Assembly (NCBI GenBank): GCA_016791325.1
Contig: JAEUMU010000009.1
Location: 1-6,634 of the forward strand
Reading direction: 5' to 3'
From: Hyphomonadaceae bacterium
Lineage (GTDB): Bacteria; Pseudomonadota; Alphaproteobacteria; Caulobacterales; Aquidulcibacteraceae
Length of the DNA stretch: 6,634 nucleotides
The notes under the pieces were generated by a model, which had not been told where the DNA came from, made no database searches, and saw only the letters and a program-made list of their open reading frames with translations. The translations under genes and the position numbers were made by a program. Of this stretch, positions 1 to 6,135 are shown piece by piece; position 1 is the stretch's first letter; every line of letters begins with the position of its first letter.

Positions 1-43
1 GCCGAAAGCCGGCGTCTAGCCGAAGGCAGCCTTGGGGTGACGA

Positions 44-1105
44 TTGCTTCTTGATCTGGTCGCCGGCGCCCTTTTTGCGCTTGTTATGAGTGTGCTGGCT
101 TGCCGCGCGCTTGTGCGCGGCGGCCCCCTCGACATGCCGACAGTGTCGCGCAAAGCGCATCGCGCTCCGACGCCGACCAGCGGCGGGGTGGGCATTGCCC
201 TGGGTTTCGCAGCCGGGCTGCTGGGGCTGGCCTTGGTTTCGGGCGCGTGGCGCCATCAAATCACGGCCGATGCCGCGCAGGCGCTCTCAACCGGGGCGGC
301 GTTTGCTTATGGGTTTCTGGTGCTGGGCTTCATCGATGACGCGAACCCGCTGGGGCCGCGCCTGAAGTTCGCGATTTTCACTTCGCTTTCGTTTTTCGCC
401 GCGCTTGCCCTGGGCGTGGTGCTGGCGCTGCCGTTCGGCGATGGGGCGGTGCTGAAACTGGGGTGGCAAGTTGGGCTGATCGGCACTGCGCTCTGGCTTT
501 TCACCATCACCAACGCCGTCAACTTCATGGATGGCGCCAACGGGCTCTCAATGGGCTCGGTGGCGGTTGGGCTTGTGGCGCTGGCGGCGATTGCGCTGGG
601 TGGCGAAATCTCGGGCGGCGGGGCGATGGCGGCGTGCGGGGCGGGCGCGCTGGCTGGCTTTCTGATTTGGAACTATCCGCGTGGGCTGTTGTTCGCCGGC
701 GATTCCGGTGCGCTGTTCGCGGGCGCATTGGCGGGCATCACCTCGATCTTGCTGATCCGCAAAATCGGACTCTCGCCGTTCATTCCGCCCGTCATCTTCT
801 TTCCGCTGCTCGCAGACGTGCTGCTGACGCTGGCTTGGCGCGCGGCGCGGCGGCGCTCGCTGCTCGATGGGCATGCCGAACATATCTATCAGATCGCCAT
901 TCGCGCAGGGTGGAGTCATGCGCGAATTTCGCTGTGCTATTGGCTGGCGATGGCGGTGTGCGGGGCGATCGGCTACGTGGCGGCGCAGCACCAGGATACG
1001 CCCGCGCCCTGGCTGGCGCTGACGGGATTGGCGGCGGCTTCGCTGGTGATTTCGTATCTCGTGAGGCGTGAGGCGATGAAGCGCGCCATCGCGGAAACGC
1101 CTTAA
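44..1105 (+). CDS. MraY/WecA-family glycosyltransferase (family 4), WbpL-like undecaprenyl-phosphate sugar-1-phosphate transferase
   Basis: An integral-membrane enzyme expected to move a sugar-1-phosphate from a UDP-sugar onto undecaprenyl phosphate, the first step of O-antigen or another surface glycan. Seen in the 353 residues: about eleven hydrophobic segments; the family motif K-x-H-R-x-P-T-P-T-S-G-G at 37-48; the Mg-binding pair D98-D99 in GFIDDANPLG; N157-x-x-N160-x-x-D163-G-x-N166-G167; the A-G-D220-S-G loop at 218-222; and a late cytoplasmic H277-x-x-H280-I-Y-Q. The HxYQ signature resembles WbpL-type initiators rather than MraY, so cell-wall lipid I synthesis is unlikely. The start is TTG: an in-frame TGA at 38-40 bounds the frame, and GGGGTGA at 34-40 can serve as ribosome binding site. 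ATG at 86 (residue 15) would cut into the first membrane helix. The sugar substrate cannot be read from sequence. The family is secure; the WbpL-like role is inferred. Confidence 0.87.
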   Translation: MLLDLVAGALFALVMSVLACRALVRGGPLDMPTVSRKAHRAPTPTSGGVGIALGFAAGLLGLALVSGAWRHQITADAAQALSTGAAFAYGFLVLGFIDDANPLGPRLKFAIFTSLSFFAALALGVVLALPFGDGAVLKLGWQVGLIGTALWLFTITNAVNFMDGANGLSMGSVAVGLVALAAIALGGEISGGGAMAACGAGALAGFLIWNYPRGLLFAGDSGALFAGALAGITSILLIRKIGLSPFIPPVIFFPLLADVLLTLAWRAARRRSLLDGHAEHIYQIAIRAGWSHARISLCYWLAMAVCGAIGYVAAQHQDTPAPWLALTGLAAASLVISYLVRREAMKRAIAETP

Positions 1106-2118
1106 TAGCCGCGCTCAATCACGAAGTCGGCGATGTCGGACAGGGCGTCGCGGTAGGCGTTGGCGGGCAGCGTGCTCAATGCCGCTTGAGCGCGCTCAGC
1201 ATGCGCGCGTGCGGCGGCGAGCGTTTGTGAGATGGCGTCGTGGCGGCGCAGCAGCGCCAGCGCGCGGGGGAAATCATCTTCGCTGCGATCACCGCCCATG
1301 GCGCGCCGCCAAAATGCGCGCTCGCTTTCATCGCCGGCGTCACGCGCGAACACGACGGGCAGCGTGACTTTGCCCTCGCGGAAATCATCGCCAGTGTTCT
1401 TGCCCATGGCCGCAGCGAGGCCGCCATAATCGAGCGCGTCATCAACCAGCTGGAACGCCAGCCCCAGTTCGCGGCCGTAGGTTTCCAGCAGTTCGGCCTC
1501 TTGGCCGGGACGCCCAGCCGCCACGGCGCCGGCCTTGGCGGCGGCGGCGAACAAAGCCGCGGTCTTGGCGGCGATGATTTGCATGTAGCGTTCGCGCGTG
1601 GTTTCGGCGTCGTTGGCGGCGGCGAGCTGCATCACCTCGCCCTCGGCGATGACGCTGGCGGCGCGGGCCAAAATATCGAGCACCTGAATGTCGCCGGTTT
1701 CGACCATCAAGTTGAACGAGCGCGCAAAAAGGAAATCGCCCACCAGCACGCTGGCGGAATTGCCCCACACCACATTCGCCGCCTTCTTGCCGCGGCGCAT
1801 TTCGGAGACGTCCACCACGTCATCGTGGAGCAGGGTGGCGGAATGGATGAACTCAACCGCGGCGGCCAGCTTGCGGGGGCCATCGCCGCCGCGGCCCAGC
1901 AGGCGCGCGGCCGCCAGGGTGATCAGCGGGCGTATGCGCTTGCCGCCCGCGTCGATCAAGTGTGCGGCCAAGTTGGGGATAACGCCCACGGGGCTGGTCA
2001 TGTGCTGATGGATCAGCGCATCGACGGCGGCGAGATCCTCCGCCAATAGAGCCGCCAGCCGGTCGACCGCGTTGGGGCCGCCGGAATCGTGCTTCGGTTG
2101 TCCGACAGCCGGTCCCAA
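1102..2118 (-). CDS. ispB: Polyprenyl synthetase family protein (octaprenyl/decaprenyl diphosphate synthase, IspB-like)
   Basis: A trans-prenyltransferase that extends farnesyl- or geranylgeranyl-diphosphate with isopentenyl diphosphate to make the long ubiquinone side chain. Seen in 338 residues: G59-K-R-x-R-P64, first aspartate-rich motif D99-D-V-V-D103 followed by MRRG, GD at 127-128, E-G-E-x-x-Q around 159-164, K185-T186, second aspartate-rich motif Q-L-V-D226-D-A-L-D230, then G239-K and G-D-D-F-R-E-G-K at 243-250. The fifth residue before the first motif is a small alanine, as in long-chain synthases; farnesyl synthases carry an aromatic nearby. Alphaproteobacteria usually make Q10, so a C50 product is likely but not provable here. 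The start is TTG with GGAGG (plus-strand positions 2123-2127) four bases upstream; the next in-frame ATG, residue 40, would remove the first helix. Its stop overlaps that of the convergent glycosyltransferase gene. Confidence 0.92.
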   Translation of the reverse strand: MGPAVGQPKHDSGGPNAVDRLAALLAEDLAAVDALIHQHMTSPVGVIPNLAAHLIDAGGKRIRPLITLAAARLLGRGGDGPRKLAAAVEFIHSATLLHDDVVDVSEMRRGKKAANVVWGNSASVLVGDFLFARSFNLMVETGDIQVLDILARAASVIAEGEVMQLAAANDAETTRERYMQIIAAKTAALFAAAAKAGAVAAGRPGQEAELLETYGRELGLAFQLVDDALDYGGLAAAMGKNTGDDFREGKVTLPVVFARDAGDESERAFWRRAMGGDRSEDDFPRALALLRRHDAISQTLAAARAHAERAQAALSTLPANAYRDALSDIADFVIERGY

Positions 2119-2228
2119 AGGGCCTCCGCTTGACCTTATCCTTTGCGGCGAACGATGGTGGCGCCGCGGGGAAGGGTCAAGGGTGCGGCCCTGGTCGCGC
2201 GGAAGGGTCGCAGATCGCCGTGCCGCAT
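2119..2228. promoter_or_regulatory. Divergent intergenic region with two inward-facing TTGACC boxes (putative promoters)
   Basis: This 110-base spacer must carry the promoters of the polyprenyl synthase (leftward) and the methyltransferase (rightward). TTGACC occurs on the plus strand at 2130-2135 and on the minus strand at 2175-2180, each matching a -35 consensus and pointing at the other. Both would need -10 elements around 2147-2158, where only weak matches exist. The assignment is therefore tentative. The synthase ribosome binding site lies at 2123-2127. Confidence 0.25.
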
Positions 2229-2960
2229 ATGATAGACATTACCGAGGACGCAATTTTCGGCGGGCGGGTGCGCATTCGCCAGCCCGCGCGCGGCTACCGC
2301 TTCAATCTCGATACGATCCTCCTCGCGGCGGCGGTGGAGTGTGCGGATGGCGCGCGGCTGCTGGAAGCGGGGTGCGGTGTGGGCGCGGCGACTTTGGCCG
2401 TGGCCGCACGCAGCGAGAACACGCGCCTGACCGGACTTGAACGGGATCAGAACATCGCATCAATCGCACGCGAAAATGTCGCGTCAAACGCGATGACGGC
2501 GCGGGTGGAAATCGTGACGGGCGATGTGCTGGATCGCGGCGCGTTGAGCGGCGTGTTCGACGGCGTGTTCTTCAATCCGCCGTTTGACGAAGCCGGCGAA
2601 GGGCGCGCGCCGGCGCACGCGCGCGTAGGCGCCCACATCGCCGATGCGCCAATATCGGCATGGATCGCAGCCCTGGCTGACCGCTTGCGCGGCGGCGCAT
2701 CGCTGACGCTGATCCAGCGCGCGCACAAACTGCCGCAGATTCTCGCCGCGCTGGACGGGCGCCTCGGCGGCGTGGAGGTGTGGCCAGTGCACCCCTTCGC
2801 GGCGGCGCCGGCCAAGCGGGTGTTGGTGCGGGCGCGCAAGGGCGCGCGCGCGCCCATGCGTCTGCTGGCGCCGCTGGTGCTGCACGATGCGTCCGGGGCC
2901 AAATACACGCCGCAAATTGAGGCGCTGACCCAAGGGGCAGGGCTGGTCTGGCCGTCGTGA
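2229..2960 (+). CDS. TrmN6-like class I SAM-dependent methyltransferase (tRNA1(Val) adenine N6-methyltransferase family)
   Basis: A soluble Rossmann-fold methyltransferase related to TrmN6/YfiC, which methylates A37 of a valine tRNA in E. coli; whether this homologue has the same target is inference. Seen in 243 residues: the N-terminal block TEDAIFGGRVRIRQP (residues 4-18) typical of the family; SAM-binding motif L-E-A-G-C-G-V-G at 45-52; acidic motif II residue E71; D99 in TGD; motif IV N116-P-P-F119, the (N/D)PP(Y/F) signature of amino-group methylases, here with Phe in place of the usual Tyr; and a basic RVLVRARKGAR stretch at 197-207. I chose ATG at 2229 because homologues begin just before this TEDA block. 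GTG at 2220 is possible and has GGAAGG (2201-2206) upstream; an open-frame extension to TTG 2130 is low-complexity and covers the divergent promoter. The gene stands alone between that promoter and the gcv leader. Confidence 0.82.
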   Translation: MIDITEDAIFGGRVRIRQPARGYRFNLDTILLAAAVECADGARLLEAGCGVGAATLAVAARSENTRLTGLERDQNIASIARENVASNAMTARVEIVTGDVLDRGALSGVFDGVFFNPPFDEAGEGRAPAHARVGAHIADAPISAWIAALADRLRGGASLTLIQRAHKLPQILAALDGRLGGVEVWPVHPFAAAPAKRVLVRARKGARAPMRLLAPLVLHDASGAKYTPQIEALTQGAGLVWPS

Positions 2961-2962
2961 TT

Positions 2963-3020
2963 GACTCGGCGCGGGGCCCGACGCAGTTTCCGCCGCAACG
3001 GGCCGGGCCGACGCCGAGTC
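2963..3020 (+). terminator. GC-rich inverted repeat after the methyltransferase stop (possible terminator or leader hairpin)
   Basis: A perfect 9-base stem, GACTCGGCG (2963-2971) with CGCCGAGTC (3012-3020), encloses a second 6-base stem, GGCCCG (2975-2980) with CGGGCC (3004-3009), around a 23-base loop. It begins two bases after the methyltransferase TGA. No T-run follows, only GCCCCCGG, so it is not a classical intrinsic terminator. It could still end or protect the methyltransferase mRNA, or form the 5' end of the gcv leader. The structure is seen directly; the function is inferred. Confidence 0.4.
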
Positions 3021-3046
3021 GCCCCCGGACTGGCCAAACAAGCGAA

Positions 3047-3129
3047 CCCCGCGGGAGAGTGCGGCGCAACAAAAGCCGCCCCCGAAGGAGCAACCGCCCC
3101 GGAAACTCTCAGGGAACCGGACCGCGGGG
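3047..3129 (+). promoter_or_regulatory. Glycine riboswitch, aptamer 1 of a tandem pair
   Basis: The first glycine-binding aptamer upstream of gcvT. Stem P1 is CCCCGCG (3047-3053) with CGCGGGG (3123-3129). P2 is GAGAGT (3055-3060) with ACTCTC (3105-3110). P3 is GCGGC (3061-3065) with GCCGC (3075-3079). The conserved core CCGAAGGAGCAA sits at 3082-3093, followed by CTCTCAGG (3106-3113) and GGAC (3119-3122). All stems are perfect and the arrangement is that of the known family. The preceding GAAC (3044-3047) and the GAAC in the linker (3134-3137) could form the leader-linker kink-turn described for tandem glycine riboswitches; that pairing is an inference. Confidence 0.95.
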
Positions 3130-3138
3130 GGATGAACA

Positions 3139-3208
3139 CGCTGGATAGCGCCGCGCCCGGTGGGACGCGGCCGCCGAAGGAGTAAATCTCTCAGGCGCCA
3201 GGACAGCG
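3139..3208 (+). promoter_or_regulatory. Glycine riboswitch, aptamer 2 of a tandem pair
   Basis: The second aptamer, joined to the first by a 9-base linker (3130-3138). P1 is CGCTG (3139-3143) with CAGCG (3204-3208). P2 is GATAG (3144-3148) with CTCTC (3188-3192), carrying a T3146/C3190 mismatch where the family normally has GAGAG. P3 is CCGCG (3151-3155) with CGCGG (3166-3170). The core CCGAAGGAGTAA is at 3174-3185, then CTCTCAGG (3188-3195) and GGAC (3201-3204). This aptamer is next to the expression platform, so it probably passes the glycine signal to gcvT. Confidence 0.93.
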
Positions 3209-3254
3209 GGGGCTGCGTGCGATTGCGCACGCGCCGCGCATTCCTGGGACTCAC
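3209..3254 (+). promoter_or_regulatory. Riboswitch expression platform and gcvT ribosome binding site
   Basis: A 7-base stem, GCGTGCG (3215-3221) with CGCACGC (3226-3232), has a four-base loop and no T-run after it, which argues against transcription termination. The likely Shine-Dalgarno is GGGA at 3246-3249, five bases before the ATG. TCCTGG (3242-3247), overlapping it, is the exact complement of CCAGGA (3198-3203) in the aptamer 2 core, which suggests control of translation initiation. The pairing is seen; the mechanism is inferred. Confidence 0.55.
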
Positions 3255-4418
3255 ATGGCCGAAGCTGGATCACAAAAGAAGCTGCCGCTCGATGCGCTCT
3301 GGCGCGCGCGCACCTCCAAGTTCGGCGATTTTGCCGGCTATGACATGCCGCTCCAGTTCGAGGGGCTGATCCCGGAACACAATTGGACGCGCGGCCACGC
3401 GGGCCTGTTCGACGTGAGCCACATGGGGCCGAGCTTCTTCGCTTTGCCGAAGGGGCACGCGCTTGAGGGCGAGGCGGCGCACAAGAAGGTGGCTTCGCTG
3501 ATCGAGCGGCTCGTTCCGGCGGACATCCAGGGCCTGAAGCCGGGCCAAGTGCGCTACACCATGATCACCAACGAAGATGGCGGCGTGCTCGATGATCTCA
3601 TGATCGCGCGTCCGGCTGAACCGGGGGCCGCAGGCGATCTCTACATTGTGGTCAATGCGGGATGTAAGCACCAGGATTGGGCGTCGATCGAGGCGGCGAC
3701 GAAGGGCGAGGCCAATCTCGTGCGCGCGGATGATCGCTGCTTGCTCGCGCTGCAGGGGCCAAGCGCGCACAAAGCCGCAGCCGAGATCATTGATCCTGCG
3801 CTGGCGGACATGAGCTTCATGACCGTGAAGCGCTACGATGCATTCGGCCGCATCACGGTGACGCGCTCTGGCTATACGGGCGAGGACGGCTACGAAATAC
3901 TGGTGCGCGCGGAAAACGCGCCGGAATTGGCGGAAAAGCTGTTGGCGCATCCTGAGGTGAAGCCGATAGGTCTTGGCGCGCGCGATAGCCTGCGGCTGGA
4001 AGCCGGACTTTGCCTTTACGGCCACGATCTTGATCCCACCACCAGCCCAATCGAAGCCGATCTGGCCTGGACGATCCAAAAGCGCCGCCGCGAAGCCAAG
4101 GATTTTCCCGGCGCCAAGCGCATTCTGCGCGAGTTTGAATTGGGGCCCGCGCGCAAGCGCGTCGGCATTCGCCCGAACGATCGCGCCCCCGCGCGCGAAG
4201 GCGTCGAAATTTTCAAGGACGGCCAGAAGATCGGCGTGATTACGTCGGGCGGATTTTCGCCGGTGCTGAATGGGCCGATTTCGATGGGCTACGTCGAGGC
4301 CGCGCACGCCGCGCCGGGGCGCGTTGTCGATCTCATGATCCGCGGCACGCCGCGCAGCGCGACCATCGTTCCGCTGCCCTTCGTGCCCCACAATTATGTT
4401 CGCAAGGGGAAGACCTGA
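3255..4418 (+). CDS. gcvT: Glycine cleavage system T protein (aminomethyltransferase)
   Basis: Takes the aminomethyl group from the lipoyl arm of H protein and releases ammonia while making 5,10-methylene-tetrahydrofolate, in the cytoplasm. Seen in 387 residues: FAGYDMP (26-32), G50-LFDVSHMG (50-58), the folate-site block Y101[12 protein letters not shown]113-D114, GYTGEDGYE (206-214), [12 protein letters not shown] (241-252), LYGHD (254-258), SPIEADLAW (264-272), and the C-terminal domain motif SGGFSPVLN (331-339). Order and length fit a complete GcvT; no catalytic motif is missing. ATG 3255 is the first start after the riboswitch and leaves a normal short N-terminus before the conserved PL(D/Y)xL block. 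It is the first gene of the gcv operon and ends in TGATG, overlapping gcvH by one base. Regulation by glycine through the leader is very likely. Confidence 0.97.
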   Translation: MAEAGSQKKLPLDALWRARTSKFGDFAGYDMPLQFEGLIPEHNWTRGHAGLFDVSHMGPSFFALPKGHALEGEAAHKKVASLIERLVPADIQGLKPGQVRYTMITNEDGGVLDDLMIARPAEPGAAGDLYIVVNAGCKHQDWASIEAATKGEANLVRADDRCLLALQGPSAHKAAAEIIDPALADMSFMTVKRYDAFGRITVTRSGYTGEDGYEILVRAENAPELAEKLLAHPEVKPIGLGARDSLRLEAGLCLYGHDLDPTTSPIEADLAWTIQKRRREAKDFPGAKRILREFELGPARKRVGIRPNDRAPAREGVEIFKDGQKIGVITSGGFSPVLNGPISMGYVEAAHAAPGRVVDLMIRGTPRSATIVPLPFVPHNYVRKGKT

Positions 4419-4792
4419 TGAGCACGCGTTATACCAAAGACCATGAATGGGTCCGGCTGGAGGGCGATGTCGCCACTGTCGGCATCACCAGCTACGCCGC
4501 CGAGCAATTGGGCGATGTTGTGTATGCCGAGCTTCCCGCGGTCGGCAAAAGCTTCGCTCAGGGCGATGACATGGCAGTGGTGGAGAGCGCGAAAACCGCG
4601 TCTGACGTTTACGCGCCGGTTTCAGGCGAGATCGTGGAAGCGAACGCCGAAATCGCCGGTGAGAACTGGCAGATCATCAACGATGCACCCCAAACCGGCG
4701 GCTGGTTCGTAAAACTGAAGGTCGCCAACAAGAGCGAACTCGACAGCCTCATGGATGAGGCCGCTTACGCCGATTACGTAAAGGGCCTTTGA
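4418..4792 (+). CDS. gcvH: Glycine cleavage system H protein (lipoyl carrier)
   Basis: A small lipoylated shuttle carrying the aminomethyl group from P to T protein and electrons to L protein. Seen in 124 residues: the start block [20 protein letters not shown] (5-24), the [10 protein letters not shown] strand (31-40), and the lipoylation site E56-S-A-K59-T-A-S-D-V-Y, with K59 as the modified lysine, followed by [16 protein letters not shown]. The stretch [11 protein letters not shown] departs from the more usual P-x-L-V-N-x-x-P, but the closing GGWFVKLKV is normal. The ATG shares one base with the gcvT stop, and AGGGGA (4405-4410) lies seven bases upstream inside gcvT, so translation is probably coupled. 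Length is typical of the family. Confidence 0.97.
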   Translation: MSTRYTKDHEWVRLEGDVATVGITSYAAEQLGDVVYAELPAVGKSFAQGDDMAVVESAKTASDVYAPVSGEIVEANAEIAGENWQIINDAPQTGGWFVKLKVANKSELDSLMDEAAYADYVKGL

Positions 4793-6135
4793 TGCGCTAC
4801 CTGCCGCTCACCGACGCTGATCGCCAGCAGATGCTGGGCGTCATCGGCGCCAAGAAGATCGACGATCTTTTCATCGACGTGCCGAAAAACGCTCTGCTGA
4901 AGGGCCTCGTCGATCTGCCGAAGGCGCAGGGCGAGATTGAGGTGCACCGACACCTGCAGCGTCTGGCGGAAAAGAACACGCCTGCCGGGCGCACCGCGTT
5001 CTTTCTCGGCGCCGGCGCCTATCGCCATCATGTGCCCGCGAGCGTGGATCATCTGATCCAGCGCAGCGAGTTCCTGACCGCTTATACGCCCTACCAGCCC
5101 GAGATCGCGCAAGGCACGCTGCAGGCGCTTTACGAATTCCAATCCCAAGTCGCGCAACTGCTCGACATGGAAGTCGCCAACGCCTCAATGTACGACGGCT
5201 CCACCGCATGCGCCGAAGCGGCGATGATGGCTGCGCGTGTTACCAAGCGGAAGAAGATCGTCTTCTCTGGGGGCGTGCATCCGCATTATGTCGAAACGGC
5301 GTGCACGGCGTGCGAGGCGCTGGGGCTCGAGATCGTGGCGCTGCCAGCGGCGGTGGACGATGAAGCGGCGGTGACAAAAGAGCTCAGCGCCGATGTGGCG
5401 GCGGTTATCGTGCAATCGCCGAACGTGTTTGGCACAGTGACCGATTTGAGCAAGATCGGCGAAGCCGCGCGCGGCGCTGGCGCGCTGATGGTGGCCACGT
5501 TCACCGAATGCGTGTCGTTCGGCTTGATCGAGCCTGCGGGAGCCTATGGCGCCGACATCGTTTGTGGCGAAGGCCAATCCATCGGCAACGCGCTGAATTT
5601 CGGCGGGCCCTACGTGGGCCTGTTCGCGGTGAAGGAAAAATACGTGCGCCAGATGCCCGGCCGCGTCGCCGGCGAAACGCTCGACGCGGACGGCAAGCGC
5701 GGCTTTGTGCTGACGCTCTCCACCCGTGAGCAGCACATTCGCCGCGAGAAGGCGACATCCAACATCTGCACCAATTCCGGCCTGTGCCAACTGGCGTGGA
5801 CCATCCACATGACGCTGCTCGGCGAGAAGGGGCTGCGCCAACTCGCACGGCTCAACCATGAGAAGGCGATGGCTTTGGCGGATGCGCTCGCGGGCGTGAA
5901 GGGCGTCGACGTGCTGACGCCGCGTTTCTTCAATGAAATAGCGGTGAAGCTGCCGAAGCCGGCGCAAGGCGTTGTCGATGCGTTGGCGCAGAAGGGCGTG
6001 ATCGCTGGCGTGGCGATGAGCCGGCTCAATCCAAGGGCGGGCATGGATGACGTGCTGATCGCCTGCGCGACGGAAATGAACACAGATACAGACATCGCGG
6101 ATTACGCGAACGCGCTGAAGAAGGTCATCGCATGA
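4792..6135 (+). CDS. gcvPA: Glycine dehydrogenase (decarboxylating) subunit 1, GcvPA
   Basis: The alpha half of the two-subunit P protein, which with GcvPB decarboxylates glycine and loads the aminomethyl group on H-protein lipoamide. Seen in 447 residues: [12 protein letters not shown] (71-82), [16 protein letters not shown] (96-111), [11 protein letters not shown] (133-143), the strand [10 protein letters not shown] (205-214), [18 protein letters not shown] (259-276), and the hallmark [16 protein letters not shown] (312-327). This half has the fold but not the PLP-binding lysine, which sits in subunit 2. I start at ATG 4792 rather than the TTG one codon earlier: it shares one base with the gcvH stop and AAGGG (4781-4785) is six bases upstream. 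Split subunits are the rule in many alphaproteobacteria and firmicutes; E. coli has one fused GcvP. No frameshift or lesion was seen. Confidence 0.96.
   Translation: MRYLPLTDADRQQMLGVIGAKKIDDLFIDVPKNALLKGLVDLPKAQGEIEVHRHLQRLAEKNTPAGRTAFFLGAGAYRHHVPASVDHLIQRSEFLTAYTPYQPEIAQGTLQALYEFQSQVAQLLDMEVANASMYDGSTACAEAAMMAARVTKRKKIVFSGGVHPHYVETACTACEALGLEIVALPAAVDDEAAVTKELSADVAAVIVQSPNVFGTVTDLSKIGEAARGAGALMVATFTECVSFGLIEPAGAYGADIVCGEGQSIGNALNFGGPYVGLFAVKEKYVRQMPGRVAGETLDADGKRGFVLTLSTREQHIRREKATSNICTNSGLCQLAWTIHMTLLGEKGLRQLARLNHEKAMALADALAGVKGVDVLTPRFFNEIAVKLPKPAQGVVDALAQKGVIAGVAMSRLNPRAGMDDVLIACATEMNTDTDIADYANALKKVIA

Noticed and set aside
1..54. Possible C-terminal tail of an upstream gene (17 codons in frame 1 ending in TGA at 52-54, or frame 2 ending in TAG at 17-19).
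   Set aside because: Several frames are open at the left edge and the fragment is too short to recognise, so no upstream gene can be called.
1240..2049. A 269-codon plus-strand frame opposite the polyprenyl synthase gene.
   Set aside because: Its Gly/His/Gln-rich translation looks like a codon-bias shadow; the minus strand encodes an intact synthase with both aspartate-rich motifs.
2130..2228. N-terminal extension of the methyltransferase to TTG 2130.
   Set aside because: The 33 extra residues are low-complexity, not part of the family, and would cover the divergent promoter region.
2957..3185. Two short plus-strand frames (63 and 74 codons) over the gcv leader.
   Set aside because: They run through the structured riboswitch, and their codons are dictated by aptamer bases; no plausible ribosome binding site or protein family.
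3215..3232. Hairpin before gcvT as an intrinsic terminator.
   Set aside because: The stem is strong but no T-run follows (GCCGCGCATT instead), so translational control fits better than termination.
3270..4391. A 373-codon open frame antisense to almost all of gcvT.
   Set aside because: The sense strand has every GcvT motif. GC-rich genes commonly leave long open antisense frames; the translation is rich in Arg, His and Ala with no recognisable domain.
5185..5967. A 260-codon antisense frame inside gcvPA.
   Set aside because: Shadow of a well-supported gene; the translation is Arg/His-rich with no domain.
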